From NCBI GenBank assembly GCA_002389665.1, contig DGNO01000001.1:149564-213563 (forward strand): 64,000 nucleotides of DNA, given 5' to 3'. A program made the translations under genes and the position numbers. Shown one piece after another: positions 49,303-58,424 of the stretch. The notes under the pieces were generated by a model. The model was not told where the DNA came from and did no database searches. It saw only the letters and a list, made by a program, of their open reading frames with translations. Source of the DNA: Rhodobiaceae bacterium UBA4490 (GTDB lineage: Bacteria > Pseudomonadota > Alphaproteobacteria > Parvibaculales > Parvibaculaceae). Numbering within the stretch: the stretch's first letter is position 1; each line of letters opens with the position of its first letter.

Positions 49303-49358
49303 GCCGCCCTAAGGCGGGCGCTGCGGTGCCGTAAAAGTTCAAGGGGAGAGAGCCGGTG

Positions 49359-49994
49359 ATGAAGCAGAACAGAGTGTCGCACCGGGTTTTTTATTGGGCT
49401 CTCCTTTCCGGCGCGCTGGCGCTTTCTTCCGCTGCGCAGGCCGAGACCACTTACGACATCGCGGTCTTTTCCGCGCTCGACAAAATCACGGCGGAAATCT
49501 CCAAACTCGAAGCCCCGCTTGGCGAGAAAGTAACCTTCGGCACGCTGGAAGTGCTTGTGCATAGCTGCAACAAGCGCCCGCCCGAAGAGCCGCCGCAAAC
49601 CACGGCCTTTGTGGAAGTCTTCGAAAAGGGCCTCGTCGTGCCCGGCGACGACAAAAGCGCGGATGGCGGCGATGCGGCGCTCGAAGGCCCGAATATCGGC
49701 TCCGTCGTCTCCACCATTTCCGATTTCGCGAAAAACGATGTCGCGCCCAATGAATATGCCAAGGGCGAGCTACCCCCGCCGCCTGTACCGGGCGGCGATA
49801 TGGCCGAAGAGGGTGAGGGCGAAAAAGGCGGACGGCCTGCGGGCGTGCGCGACCCCGAGCATCCGGACCGTATTTTCTCCGGCTGGATGTTTGCCTCGAG
49901 CCCCGGCCTCAATGCCGTCGAGCATCCGGTTTACGATGTCTGGCTGACCGACTGCAAAATGAGCTCGGGCGGCGCATCGAGCGGCAGCGAATAA
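49359..49994 (+). CDS. DUF2155 exported protein
   Basis: This 211-residue protein has a signal peptide ending near [11 protein letters not shown]. The C-terminal half carries the DUF2155 signature [30 protein letters not shown], and an upstream [25 protein letters not shown] segment; two Cys residues could form a disulfide. A proline- and acid-rich linker lies between. Function is unknown. A GTG one codon earlier could also start it. The last 64 bases overlap aat on the opposite strand. Confidence 0.88.
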   Translation: MKQNRVSHRVFYWALLSGALALSSAAQAETTYDIAVFSALDKITAEISKLEAPLGEKVTFGTLEVLVHSCNKRPPEEPPQTTAFVEVFEKGLVVPGDDKSADGGDAALEGPNIGSVVSTISDFAKNDVAPNEYAKGELPPPPVPGGDMAEEGEGEKGGRPAGVRDPEHPDRIFSGWMFASSPGLNAVEHPVYDVWLTDCKMSSGGASSGSE

Positions 49995-50581
49995 AAATCG
50001 CCCTGCTGCGTGACCGCGCGCTGCAATAGCATCTTGTAATCCGCCCGCGGAATTTCCACAGCTCCGAATTGTGCCAGATGCGTGGTAACGAACTGCGTAT
50101 CGAGCAGCAGGAAGCTGCCATAGCGCAGCCGCGCAACGAGATGGACGAGCGCCACCTTGCTCGCATCCTTGACCTCGGAAAACATGCTCTCACCGAAAAA
50201 CGCCGCGCCGAGCCGCACGCCGTAAAGCCCGCCCACAAGTTTGCCGTCCTGCCAGCATTCGACGGAATGGGCTGCACCTTTTTCGTGCAGCTCACTATAG
50301 AGAGTGAGAATCTGATCGTTGATCCAGGTGCCCTCACGCCCCGGCCGGGAGGCGGCGCAGGCTTCCATCACCTGCCGGAAGGCGGTGTCTACGCGGATGG
50401 TGAAAGGGTTCTGGCGCACCGTTTTGCGTAAACGGCGGGGCAGGTGAAAGGCATCGAGAGGCAGAATGCCGCGCTCTTCCGGGTCGATCCAGAAAAGCTC
50501 CTGCGATGTACTGTCTTCGGCCATGGGGAAGACCCCGTAGGCATAGGCGCGAAGCAGTACATCGGCAGTCAGTTCGGACAT
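49931..50581 (-). CDS. aat: Leucyl/phenylalanyl-tRNA--protein transferase
   Basis: This adds Leu or Phe from charged tRNA to basic N-termini, marking proteins for the ClpAPS N-end rule route. It has 216 residues with [79 protein letters not shown] and [17 protein letters not shown], all conserved. Its 3' end runs 64 bases into the DUF2155 gene. accC lies 40 bases upstream on the same strand. Confidence 0.95.
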   Translation of the reverse strand: MSELTADVLLRAYAYGVFPMAEDSTSQELFWIDPEERGILPLDAFHLPRRLRKTVRQNPFTIRVDTAFRQVMEACAASRPGREGTWINDQILTLYSELHEKGAAHSVECWQDGKLVGGLYGVRLGAAFFGESMFSEVKDASKVALVHLVARLRYGSFLLLDTQFVTTHLAQFGAVEIPRADYKMLLQRAVTQQGDFYSLPLDAPPELILQSVSQTS

Positions 50582-50621
50582 GGTTTATCCGCGGCTGGCC
50601 AGCGCGCCGGGGCAAGGTGCC

Positions 50622-51962
50622 TCAGAGCTTGGCAAGGAAATCCTCAAGCCAGTGAATGTGATAATCGCCGTTCATGAAGTCCGGCTCGTTGATGAGATCC
50701 TTGAAGAGCGGAATGGTGGTGTCCACCCCGTCGACCACGAACTCGTTGAGCGAACGGCGCAGGCGCATCAGGCATTCGTTGCGGTTGCGCCCATGTACGA
50801 TCAGCTTGCCGATGAGGCTGTCATAGTAGGGCGGAATGCGGTAGCCGCCATAAGCTCCGGAATCGACACGCACGCCCAGCCCGCCCGGCGTGTGGAAATC
50901 GCGGATCGTGCCGGGAGACGGCACGAAGGTACGCGCATTCTCCGCGTTGATGCGGCATTCGATGGCATGGCCGGTAAACGTGACGTCTTCCTGGCGGAAG
51001 GACATTTCCATGCCCGCGGCAATACGGATCTGCTCGCGCACCAAATCGATGCCGGTGATCATTTCCGTTACCGGGTGTTCCACCTGCAGACGCGTGTTCA
51101 TTTCGATGAAATAGAACTCGCCGTTCTCATAAAGAAACTCGACGGTGCCGACACCCAGATAACCGAGCCCTTCAATGGCGTTGGCAACGATATCGCCGAT
51201 TTTCGCGCGCGCTTCGGCGTTGAGGGCGGGAGAGGGCGCTTCTTCCAGCACCTTCTGGTGGCGGCGCTGCAAGGAGCAGTCGCGCTCGCCCATATGCGCC
51301 ACATTGCCGTGGCTGTCGGCGATCACCTGCACCTCGATATGGCGCGGCTGGCCGAGATATTTTTCCATGTAAAGCGCATCGTCGCCGAAAGCGGCTTTCG
51401 CCTCCGTGCGCGCATTGGAAAGGGCGTGGGGCAGTTCCTTGGCGTTGCGCGCCACTTTCATGCCGCGTCCGCCGCCGCCGGATGCCGCCTTGACGAGAAC
51501 GGGATACCCGATTTCCTCGGCAATCGCTTTCGCTTCGATATCGTTCGTCACCGCGCCGTCCGAACCCGGCACGACGGGAATGCCGAGCCGTTTCACCGTG
51601 GTCTTGGCGGCGATCTTGTCGCCCATCAGGCGGATATGTTCCGCCGACGGACCGATAAAGGTGATGCCGTGCTCGTCCAGAATATCGGCGAAGCGGGCAT
51701 TCTCGGACAAAAAGCCGTAGCCCGGATGCACCGCATCCGCGCCCGTGATCTCGCAAGCGGAGATAATGGCGGGAATGTTCAGATAGCTGTCGGTCGCCGA
51801 AGGCGGGCCGATGCACACGCTTTCATCGGCGAGACGCACATGCATGGCGTTTTCGTCGGCCGTGGAATGGATCGCCACCGTGGAAATGCCCATCTCCTGG
51901 CAAGCCCGGTGGACGCGGAGCGCGATTTCACCGCGATTGGCGATGAGAACCTTTTCAAACAT
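50622..51962 (-). CDS. accC: Acetyl-CoA carboxylase, biotin carboxylase subunit
   Basis: This carboxylates biotin on AccB with ATP and bicarbonate, the first half-reaction of malonyl-CoA synthesis. It has 446 residues: FEKVLIANRGEIALRVHRAC, HPGYGFLSENARFA, KAASGGGGRGMKVA, FIEMNTRLQVEHPVTEMITGIDLV and the C-terminal lobe. The start at 51962 is supported by GAGGGGAGG upstream. It follows accB by 14 bases, the standard accB-accC operon. Confidence 0.97.
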   Translation of the reverse strand: MFEKVLIANRGEIALRVHRACQEMGISTVAIHSTADENAMHVRLADESVCIGPPSATDSYLNIPAIISACEITGADAVHPGYGFLSENARFADILDEHGITFIGPSAEHIRLMGDKIAAKTTVKRLGIPVVPGSDGAVTNDIEAKAIAEEIGYPVLVKAASGGGGRGMKVARNAKELPHALSNARTEAKAAFGDDALYMEKYLGQPRHIEVQVIADSHGNVAHMGERDCSLQRRHQKVLEEAPSPALNAEARAKIGDIVANAIEGLGYLGVGTVEFLYENGEFYFIEMNTRLQVEHPVTEMITGIDLVREQIRIAAGMEMSFRQEDVTFTGHAIECRINAENARTFVPSPGTIRDFHTPGGLGVRVDSGAYGGYRIPPYYDSLIGKLIVHGRNRNECLMRLRRSLNEFVVDGVDTTIPLFKDLINEPDFMNGDYHIHWLEDFLAKL

Positions 51963-51976
51963 CGGGGAGCCTCCCC

Positions 51977-52429
51977 TCACTCGATGACCAGGAGCGGTTC
52001 GCCGTATTCAACCGGCATGCCATCTTCCACGAGGATTTGGGTTACGGTACCTGCCCTGGGAGCGGGGATCTGGTTCATCGTCTTCATCGCTTCGATGATC
52101 AGCAAGGTGTCGCCTGCATTGACGCGGCTGCCGACCTGAACGAAAGCCGCGGCGCCGGGTTCGGGCGCCATGTAGGCCGTGCCGACCATGGGCGAGGGCA
52201 CGGCGCCGGCGGGTGCGCCGCCTTCGCTTTTCGCCGGGGCGGCGGCGGGAGCTGCAGCCGGTGCAGGCGCCGCAGCCGGCGCATGGCCGACGGAAACCTG
52301 GGCGTTGATCTGCCGCGCCACACGAATTTTCACGTCTTCCGCTTCAACTTCGATCTCGGTCAGATCGGTTTCTTTCAGCAGATCGGCCAATTCGCGGATC
52401 AATTCCTGATCGATACTCTTTTTGGTCAT
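51977..52429 (-). CDS. accB: Acetyl-CoA carboxylase, biotin carboxyl carrier protein
   Basis: This 150-residue carrier has a charged N-terminal domain (about 1-45), an Ala-Pro-rich flexible linker (about 50-75), and the biotinyl domain with Lys116 in EAMKTMNQI. The window therefore has a normal multi-subunit acetyl-CoA carboxylase component pair as well as the single-chain enzyme at 34573. The start at 52429 matches family N-termini. It lies between aroQ and accC on one strand. Confidence 0.97.
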   Translation of the reverse strand: MTKKSIDQELIRELADLLKETDLTEIEVEAEDVKIRVARQINAQVSVGHAPAAAPAPAAAPAAAPAKSEGGAPAGAVPSPMVGTAYMAPEPGAAAFVQVGSRVNAGDTLLIIEAMKTMNQIPAPRAGTVTQILVEDGMPVEYGEPLLVIE

Positions 52430-52488
52430 GGCTCGTTTGAAACCCCGCCCTTTATCCCTGAAACTTGTCTCGTTGGTGTCTTGTTGTC

Positions 52489-52974
52489 TTAGGCCTTTTT
52501 CAGTGCCTGTGCCAATGCTTCCAGCGCAAGCTCGTAGCCGAGCGGACCAAGCCCGCAAATCACGCCGAGCGCCACGGAAGAAACATAGGAATGGTGCCTG
52601 AAGGCTTCCCGTTTATGGATGTTGGAGATGTGAACTTCAACAACCGGAATGTCGATGGCCGCAATCGCATCGTGCAGGCCGATCGAGGTATGGCTGTAGG
52701 AGGCGGGATTGATCACGATCCCGGCGCCCTTGGCGCCTGCTTCCTGGATCCAGGTGATGAGTTCGCCTTCCGAATTCGTCTGCCGGAAATCGACCTTATG
52801 GCCGAGCGCGGCGGCCCGCTCCTTGACGCGCTTTTCCACACCCGAAAGGCCCTCGCGGCCATAAATCTCCGGCTCCCGCTTGCCCAGCAGGTTGAGATTG
52901 GGGCCGTTCAGCACATAAATCGGGCCTTTGGCGGCGACCGTCTTCTTCGGCGGTGTCTTCTTGGACGTGGCCAT
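52489..52974 (-). CDS. aroQ: Type II 3-dehydroquinate dehydratase
   Basis: This dehydrates 3-dehydroquinate in the shikimate pathway as a dodecamer. It has 161 residues. The core [19 protein letters not shown] contains the catalytic Tyr38, and [22 protein letters not shown] holds the active His. The first 16 residues ([16 protein letters not shown]) are a Lys-rich extension that most homologues lack. The ATG at 52974 follows GGAGC. The order aroQ-accB-accC is very common. Confidence 0.95.
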   Translation of the reverse strand: MATSKKTPPKKTVAAKGPIYVLNGPNLNLLGKREPEIYGREGLSGVEKRVKERAAALGHKVDFRQTNSEGELITWIQEAGAKGAGIVINPASYSHTSIGLHDAIAAIDIPVVEVHISNIHKREAFRHHSYVSSVALGVICGLGPLGYELALEALAQALKKA

Positions 52975-53362
52975 GGGTGCTCCCGGGCGTCGATGGGCGG
53001 CATTTGACGGGCCGGTGCGCCGCGCCGCCTTTCGTAAGGCTTTTCTTGGCACGTTCGCCCCGCTCCGGCAAGCGCCGGGTCTATGAGCGCAAAGAGGCCA
53101 AAATATGACCGGAAAAGGCCGCTTTTGGCCCCGACTCAAGGGTTGGAAAATGTTATACGCAATGCAGAAGGCTGCGGAAAGCATTGCCTTGACGCGCCGC
53201 CTTCTTTAACCAATATCCGCCTCACGGCCCTGAAGACAGGTGGGGCGATCCAAGACCTTTTCCGGGCTCTTTTCCAGCGCGCGGGAGCAGGGGCCAGAAT
53301 GACGGCCCCAGCGAACGCAAGCGTGAAACGCAGGGGAAAGCGGCCCGAAGACCGGAATTTGC
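52975..53362. other. 388-bp divergent intergenic region, aroQ / thiS
   Basis: No gene is supportable here. On the minus strand TATAAC (complement of 53152-53157) may be the aroQ-accBC -10. On the plus strand TTGACG (53189-53194) may be a thiS -35 with a leader of about 140 nt. I looked for the TPP riboswitch core (CTGAGA and the ACCTGATCTGG-type helix) in front of thiS and do not see it. Confidence 0.45.
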
Positions 53363-53563
53363 ATGCAGATTATCCTCAATGGCGAGCCACGCGATCTGGA
53401 CAGCGCGCTCAGCGTCGAAGGGCTTTTGAGCCATCTCGGGCTTGAAGGGCGCAAAGTCGCGGTGGAGCGCAATCTCGAAATCGTGCCTCATTCGGCCTAT
53501 GACGAGGTGCTGCTGGAAGAGGGCGACCGAATCGAGATCGTGCATTTCGTCGGCGGCGGCTGA
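53363..53563 (+). CDS. thiS: Sulfur carrier protein ThiS
   Basis: This 66-residue ubiquitin-like carrier delivers sulfur for the thiazole ring of thiamine. It reads IILNGEPRDLDSALSVEGLLSHLGL, then KVAVERNLEIVPHSAYDEVLLEEGDRIEIVHFVGGG, with the C-terminal Gly-Gly needed for thiocarboxylate formation. The ATG at 53363 is fixed by homology. thiG follows after 54 bases. thiO, thiE, thiC and thiF are not in the window. Confidence 0.93.
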   Translation: MQIILNGEPRDLDSALSVEGLLSHLGLEGRKVAVERNLEIVPHSAYDEVLLEEGDRIEIVHFVGGG

Positions 53564-53617
53564 ATAAGCTAAGCCCGGCGCAGGCGGTAATGAGAGTTGA
53601 GCCAAAGGAGCTGAGTT

Positions 53618-54430
53618 ATGGCCGAGGCGGCAATCAGCGGCGCGCAGAGCGCCGGACAAGGCGAAGACAGTTTTCAGGTGGCGGGCCGCCGCTTCACCTC
53701 GCGGCTGATCGTCGGTACCGGTAAATATAAGGATTTCGACGAGACCGCCGCCGCCATCGAAGCATCGGGCGCGGAAATCGTCACCGTGGCGGTGCGCCGC
53801 GTCAATGTTTCCGATCCCAATCAGCCCATGCTGATGGATTATGTGGACCCGAAGAAGATCACCTATCTGCCGAACACCGCCGGATGTTTTACCGGCCAGG
53901 ATGCTGTGCGCACGCTGCGCCTCGCACGCGAGGCGGGCGGCTGGAACCTCGTGAAGCTCGAAGTGCTGGGCGATCAAAAAACGCTTTATCCCGACATGGC
54001 CGAAACCCTGACGGCTGCCGAGATGCTGCTGAAAGACGGGTTCGATGTCATGGTCTATTGCTCGGACGATCCGATCATGGCCAAGAAGCTGGAAGATATG
54101 GGCTGCTGCGCGATCATGCCGCTTGCCGCGCCCATCGGCTCTGGCCTCGGCATCCAAAACCCGGTCAATATCCGCCTCATCATCGAACAGTCGAGCGTGC
54201 CGGTGCTGGTGGATGCGGGCGTCGGCACGGCGTCTGACGCTGCCATCGCTATGGAGCTCGGCTGCGACGGCGTTCTGATGAACACCGCCATCGCCGAAGC
54301 CAAGGACCCGATCCGCATGGCGCGTGCCATGAAATACGCCGTCCGGGCGGGGCGCGACGCCTATCTCGCCGGCCGCATGCCCCGGAAGAAATATGCCGAC
54401 CCCAGCTCCCCTCTCGCCGGGCTGATTTAG
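53618..54430 (+). CDS. thiG: Thiazole synthase
   Basis: This builds the thiazole phosphate of thiamine from DXP, dehydroglycine or glycine imine and ThiS thiocarboxylate. It has 270 residues: [52 protein letters not shown], the Schiff-base Lys in LVKLEVLGD, and [16 protein letters not shown]. The N-terminal 20 residues are a variable extension. GGAGC precedes the ATG. A bidirectional terminator separates it from the convergent thiol oxidoreductase gene. Confidence 0.96.
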   Translation: MAEAAISGAQSAGQGEDSFQVAGRRFTSRLIVGTGKYKDFDETAAAIEASGAEIVTVAVRRVNVSDPNQPMLMDYVDPKKITYLPNTAGCFTGQDAVRTLRLAREAGGWNLVKLEVLGDQKTLYPDMAETLTAAEMLLKDGFDVMVYCSDDPIMAKKLEDMGCCAIMPLAAPIGSGLGIQNPVNIRLIIEQSSVPVLVDAGVGTASDAAIAMELGCDGVLMNTAIAEAKDPIRMARAMKYAVRAGRDAYLAGRMPRKKYADPSSPLAGLI

Positions 54431-54457
54431 GGGCGGGCTGAGCGAAAACAGACAAAG

Positions 54458-54490
54458 AAAAAGCCGGGGGCAGGGAGCCTCCGGCTTTTT
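54458..54490. terminator. Bidirectional intrinsic terminator, thiG / ScsC-like gene
   Basis: AAAAAGCCGGGGG (54458-54470) pairs with CCTCCGGCTTTTT (54478-54490) with one G-U. The A-run on one side and T-run on the other make it work on both strands. It lies between the convergent genes thiG and the DsbA-family gene. Confidence 0.9.
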
Positions 54491-54511
54491 GCTTGGGAAT
54501 TCTCTTGCGCC

Positions 54512-55318
54512 TTAAGAGGCGCTGGCGCGGGCTTCTTCGATGAGGCGCGTCATTTCTTCTTTGTCGATGGCGCCGGGGGCGAAGGTGGTGCCGATGATGA
54601 AGGCGGGTGTGCCTTCAACGCCGATGAGGCGGGCCATGTCGTAATTGGCTTCAATGGTTTCGCTCACCCGGGCGTCTTTCATGTCCTTCTTCAGCCGTTC
54701 GACATCGATGCCGACTTCTTCGGCCATGCGCAGGACGCGGCCTTCCGTCAGCTCGCCTTTGGATTTCAGCATCGCCACATGCAGGTCCATATATTTGCCC
54801 TGCGGAATGGCGGCGATGGCGGCGCGCGAGGCGAAGACCGAGGTTTCGCCGAGGATCGGAAATTCTTTCAGGACGAGGCGCACATTGCCGTCTTCCTCAA
54901 GCACGTTCATGACGCGCTGCACGGAACGTTTGCAATAACCGCACTGATAATCGAAGAACTCCACGATCGTCACATCGCCGTCCGGGTTACCGGCAACGAA
55001 GGAATTGGGGTCATGGTAAAGCGCGTCGGCATTTTCCGCGATCAGGCGCTGCTGTTCGAGATCGGCGGAAGCGGCTTGGCGTTCTTCCAGAATGGTCAGC
55101 GCTTCGAGCAGGATTTCCGGCTCGCGCAGAATATATTCGCGCACGATCTTTTCGATCTCGGCCTGTTCTTTCGAAACGGCTGCTTCGCGCACCGGTTTGC
55201 TGCTGTCCGCTGCCATGGATTCGGCCACGAAGAGAACACCGGCCACGCTCAGCGCACCGATAAAAGCCGCCAGATAAAGCGGCAGGCGTTTCGTGGGAGA
55301 AGCAACAGAGTGTGTCAT
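54512..55318 (-). CDS. DsbA-family thiol oxidoreductase, ScsC/Com1-like
   Basis: This exported disulfide enzyme of 268 residues has a signal anchor at about 12-34 and a charged helical stalk (about 45-95, EQAEIEKIVREYILREPEIL) like the oligomerisation domain of ScsC-type proteins. The thioredoxin fold carries active-site CGYC at 126-129 (FFDYQCGYCK) and the cis-Pro loop GTPAFIIG. It probably acts as a periplasmic isomerase or oxidase; which one cannot be read from sequence. It lies eight bases downstream of the M48 peptidase gene. Confidence 0.9.
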   Translation of the reverse strand: MTHSVASPTKRLPLYLAAFIGALSVAGVLFVAESMAADSSKPVREAAVSKEQAEIEKIVREYILREPEILLEALTILEERQAASADLEQQRLIAENADALYHDPNSFVAGNPDGDVTIVEFFDYQCGYCKRSVQRVMNVLEEDGNVRLVLKEFPILGETSVFASRAAIAAIPQGKYMDLHVAMLKSKGELTEGRVLRMAEEVGIDVERLKKDMKDARVSETIEANYDMARLIGVEGTPAFIIGTTFAPGAIDKEEMTRLIEEARASAS

Positions 55319-55326
55319 GAACCGGA

Positions 55327-56661
55327 TTACCCTTTTGAATTCAGAATGTCTTGCGCGCGCAGCCAGTTCGGCGTGCCTTCCGGCAGGCCTTCCTGTGCGC
55401 GGTAGGCGTGCTGCTTGGCCTGCCTGAGATCGCCGGTCAGATAGTACCGTTCGGCGGTGGCCAAGTCTGCCAAAGGCTTATCACCAAGGCGTGAATAACC
55501 CATTGCCAGCTGATGGAAAGCGAAAGAGTTTTCCCGGTCATAGCGTAGCGATTTTTCCAGATGCTCGACGGCGGGCTTGGTGAGCGCAGGGTCTTCCGTC
55601 GCCAGCATGGCCTGGGCAAGGCCGACGCGCAGCAGCGGCGAGTCGCCCAGAAGCTCGACGGACTTCTCGTAAGGGGCAACCGCCTCACGTGCCTTGCCGC
55701 TTTCAAAAAGGATCTGGCCCTTCAGCTCCCAGAGGAAGGGATTGTCCGGATATTCCTCGACGAGCGAGCTGATCTCCGTCAGCGCCTTGCTAAGATCGCT
55801 GGCATGGTGATGGGCGACGGCGCGCGCATAGCGGGCAGGGGCGCTTTGATCGCTCTTGGGGTAGCGGCGGAAAGTAACGGCGGGCCGGTCCAGAAAGCCG
55901 GCCAGTTTCGCGCGCACCATGTCATGGTCGAATTGCCAGTCGTTCGGGTCTTTACGGTCCTTGTAAGGAGAATTCTCGACCCGGTCTTCAAGCGAGCTCA
56001 AACGTTCGCTCGAAAGCGGGTGGCTGCGCAGATAAGGGTCCTGCTGGCGCGAGGAGAGCACTTCATAGCCGCGGAAAAGCTCGAAGGTTTTAACGAGGCC
56101 GCGGCCCGACCAGCCGACCTGATTGAGATAGGTCATCGCCGCCTGGTCGGCGGCGGCTTCCTGCACGCGGGTATATTCGAGAATGTTGCGCTGGGCGACG
56201 GAGGTGCCGCCTGCCAGGATCGCGCCGCCCACATCGCCCGCGCCGGCCGCAACCGCGCCAATGCCGAGCACGAAGGAGAGGATGGCGGCAGCCGTATTGC
56301 CTTCGATGGCATTGCGGCGGGTGACGAGGTGGCCGCCCGCGATATGGCCGGTTTCGTGCGCGATCACGCCGATCAGCATGTTGGGCGAGTCGGCCCGGCG
56401 GATCATGCCGGTATTGACGAACATGCGCTGGCCGCCCGCCACGAAAGCGTTGAGGCTGTTATCGTTGACGATATGAATGGAAATCGCATTGGGGTTGAGC
56501 CCGGCGGCGCGGAAAATCGGCTCGGAATATTTGCGGATGATATGCTCGGTTTCCGCATCGCGGATAAGGCCGATGGCATGGGCCGGCCCGGCAAACACCG
56601 TCAGGGTGAGCAGAGCGATGGCGAGAAGCGGAAAGCTGCCGCGAAGGCGTGATGTCATCAT
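55327..56661 (-). CDS. Periplasmic M48 metallopeptidase with TPR repeats (BepA-like)
   Basis: This 444-residue zinc protease has a signal peptide (about 8-29, ending GPAHA). The catalytic HETGH is at 102-106 (GVIAHETGHIAGGH), and the third ligand Glu is in EYTRVQEAAADQAAM. TPR-like repeats follow at about 265-440 (HHHASDLSKALTEISSLVEEYPDNPFLWELKGQILFESGKAREA and later units). This matches BepA/YfgC proteins that monitor LptD and outer-membrane assembly, fitting the lptD-surA genes elsewhere in the window. An ATG one codon later is possible. Confidence 0.92.
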   Translation of the reverse strand: MMTSRLRGSFPLLAIALLTLTVFAGPAHAIGLIRDAETEHIIRKYSEPIFRAAGLNPNAISIHIVNDNSLNAFVAGGQRMFVNTGMIRRADSPNMLIGVIAHETGHIAGGHLVTRRNAIEGNTAAAILSFVLGIGAVAAGAGDVGGAILAGGTSVAQRNILEYTRVQEAAADQAAMTYLNQVGWSGRGLVKTFELFRGYEVLSSRQQDPYLRSHPLSSERLSSLEDRVENSPYKDRKDPNDWQFDHDMVRAKLAGFLDRPAVTFRRYPKSDQSAPARYARAVAHHHASDLSKALTEISSLVEEYPDNPFLWELKGQILFESGKAREAVAPYEKSVELLGDSPLLRVGLAQAMLATEDPALTKPAVEHLEKSLRYDRENSFAFHQLAMGYSRLGDKPLADLATAERYYLTGDLRQAKQHAYRAQEGLPEGTPNWLRAQDILNSKG

Positions 56662-56952
56662 GTGTCTTACCAACTCTCTCACCGTTATGCCGCATAAGCC
56701 GGAAGCGCGCGGGACGCAGCGGCCTTCCAACCGATTCCAGCTTAAAGCTAGGCGGGCCCCGCAGGCGCGTCAATTTGAGCGCTCTGGCCACTCCGGCGCC
56801 CGTCGCAAGAACTACAGCAAGCAATTCTGGCTAAACTTTGTTCCCTTTTCTTCCCCGCCCCGTCTTGCCGCCCGTTTTACGCAGATAACTGGACCGCTCC
56901 GCCAATGACCGTTAAGAAGAAAGCCCAGCGAGTGAAGAGAAAACCGGTGTCC

Positions 56953-58410
56953 ATGAGAATGCAAAAAACTGTGAAATCCGTCTGTTCGGCTGTGCTGGCC
57001 GGCTCCTTGAGTTTGGCTCTGTCAGGCTGCGGCATGTTTGGCGAAAGCGAGCCCTCGGTCGGCACGCCGCTGGGCACCAGCGCCTCGGGCGTCAGCCCCG
57101 GCCGCTCGGACCGGGCTTTTTCAGGCCGTCTGTCGGGCGCTGAAGGCGGCGTTTTAGGCGGGGTGGTGCTCTCCGAAGAACCCCATGCCTCGCTCGTTGC
57201 CCGCGACATTCTGGAAAAGGGCGGCAATGCGGTGGACGCGGCAACGGCGCTCTATTTCACACTCTCGGTGACGTATCCCGCGTCGGCCTCGCTGGGCGGC
57301 GGCGGCATCTGCCTCGTGCATGATTCTGAAAAGGGCACGACGGAAAGCGTCGATTTCCTGCCCCGGCAAACCTTGAGCGGCGGAGAAGCGGCCATTCCGG
57401 GCAATGTGCGCGGTTTCTCGGTCATGCATGCCCGTTTCGGGCGCCTTGCCTGGGCGGAACTCGTCTCGCCTGCGGAAACCATGGCCGCCACGGGCTTCAA
57501 GCTAACCCGCGCCAGCGCGCAGCGTCTGGTGGAAAATGCCGGTCTCCTGCGCGGCGACCCTGAGCTTGCCGCTTCTTATTTGAACCGGGCCGGGCAGCCG
57601 CTTTCCGAACATGAAATGGTGACGCTGCCGCAGCTTGCCGCCTCGCTGGCGCTGGTGCGCTCGCGCGGGCCTGCCGGGCTTTACGCCTCGAAAGAAGCCC
57701 GCACCTTTGCCGATGCCGCTCAAGCGGTGGGGGCCGGGCTTTCGGCGGAAGATTTGCAGAATTACCGCCCGACGGTCGCCATTTCCCAGCGCATCGAAAT
57801 GGACAATGAATATCTGCACCTGCCGAGCGCGGCGCTCGGTGCCGGTGCTTTTTCCGCCCAGCTTTGGCGGAAAGTGGCCGCAGGCAATGTGGATGCGCTG
57901 GCCGCGGCCCGCCAGACGGCAGAGGCGCTCGGCGCGCCCGGCGCCATTCCCGACGATATGGGCTCGACCTCTTTCGTCGTGGCGACGGGTAACGGTGATG
58001 CGGTGGCCTGCGGCGTCACGAATAACGGCCCCTTCGGCACCGGCAAGGTGGCGCGCGGCACGGGCATCGTGCTCGCCAAATCGCCCGCTGCGCCTGTAGC
58101 GGGGCTTGCCGGGGCATTTCTGTCGCCGGTGCTGGTGACGAACCGTTTCACCAACAACCTCTTCTTTGCGGGGGCTTCAGCAGGCGGACCGGTGGCCACG
58201 GCCTCGGTGCAAAAAGTGCTGAAGGAAACGCTGATCGGCGGCTCCGCGCCGCTGGCAAGCGCGCTTGAAAATGCCCATCCGGGTCCGGACCCGCGCGTCA
58301 ATGCGCTGGTCTGTCCGCAAGGTCTGCCGCGCGGGGCGAATGAATGTGCCTTCGGTGTCGATCCGAAAGGCGCCGGGCTCGGCCTCGAGGCGATTTCGGC
58401 AGGGAACTGA
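56953..58410 (+). CDS. Gamma-glutamyltransferase-like lipoprotein
   Basis: This 485-residue protein of the Ntn-hydrolase GGT family has a lipoprotein signal peptide with lipobox LALSGC and lipidated Cys26. The GGT N-region reads GGNAVDAATALYFTLSVTYPASASLGGGG. The expected autocleavage site, usually a Thr-Thr-His stretch, reads GSTSFVVATGNGDAV, so the nucleophile would be the Ser or the next Thr. The family's downstream region (NNGPFGTGKVARGTGIVL) is present but short. An ATG at 56905 would give a very long basic n-region. Activity on gamma-glutamyl substrates is uncertain. Confidence 0.82.
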   Translation: MRMQKTVKSVCSAVLAGSLSLALSGCGMFGESEPSVGTPLGTSASGVSPGRSDRAFSGRLSGAEGGVLGGVVLSEEPHASLVARDILEKGGNAVDAATALYFTLSVTYPASASLGGGGICLVHDSEKGTTESVDFLPRQTLSGGEAAIPGNVRGFSVMHARFGRLAWAELVSPAETMAATGFKLTRASAQRLVENAGLLRGDPELAASYLNRAGQPLSEHEMVTLPQLAASLALVRSRGPAGLYASKEARTFADAAQAVGAGLSAEDLQNYRPTVAISQRIEMDNEYLHLPSAALGAGAFSAQLWRKVAAGNVDALAAARQTAEALGAPGAIPDDMGSTSFVVATGNGDAVACGVTNNGPFGTGKVARGTGIVLAKSPAAPVAGLAGAFLSPVLVTNRFTNNLFFAGASAGGPVATASVQKVLKETLIGGSAPLASALENAHPGPDPRVNALVCPQGLPRGANECAFGVDPKGAGLGLEAISAGN

Positions 58411-58424
58411 CCAACCGGAGCAAT

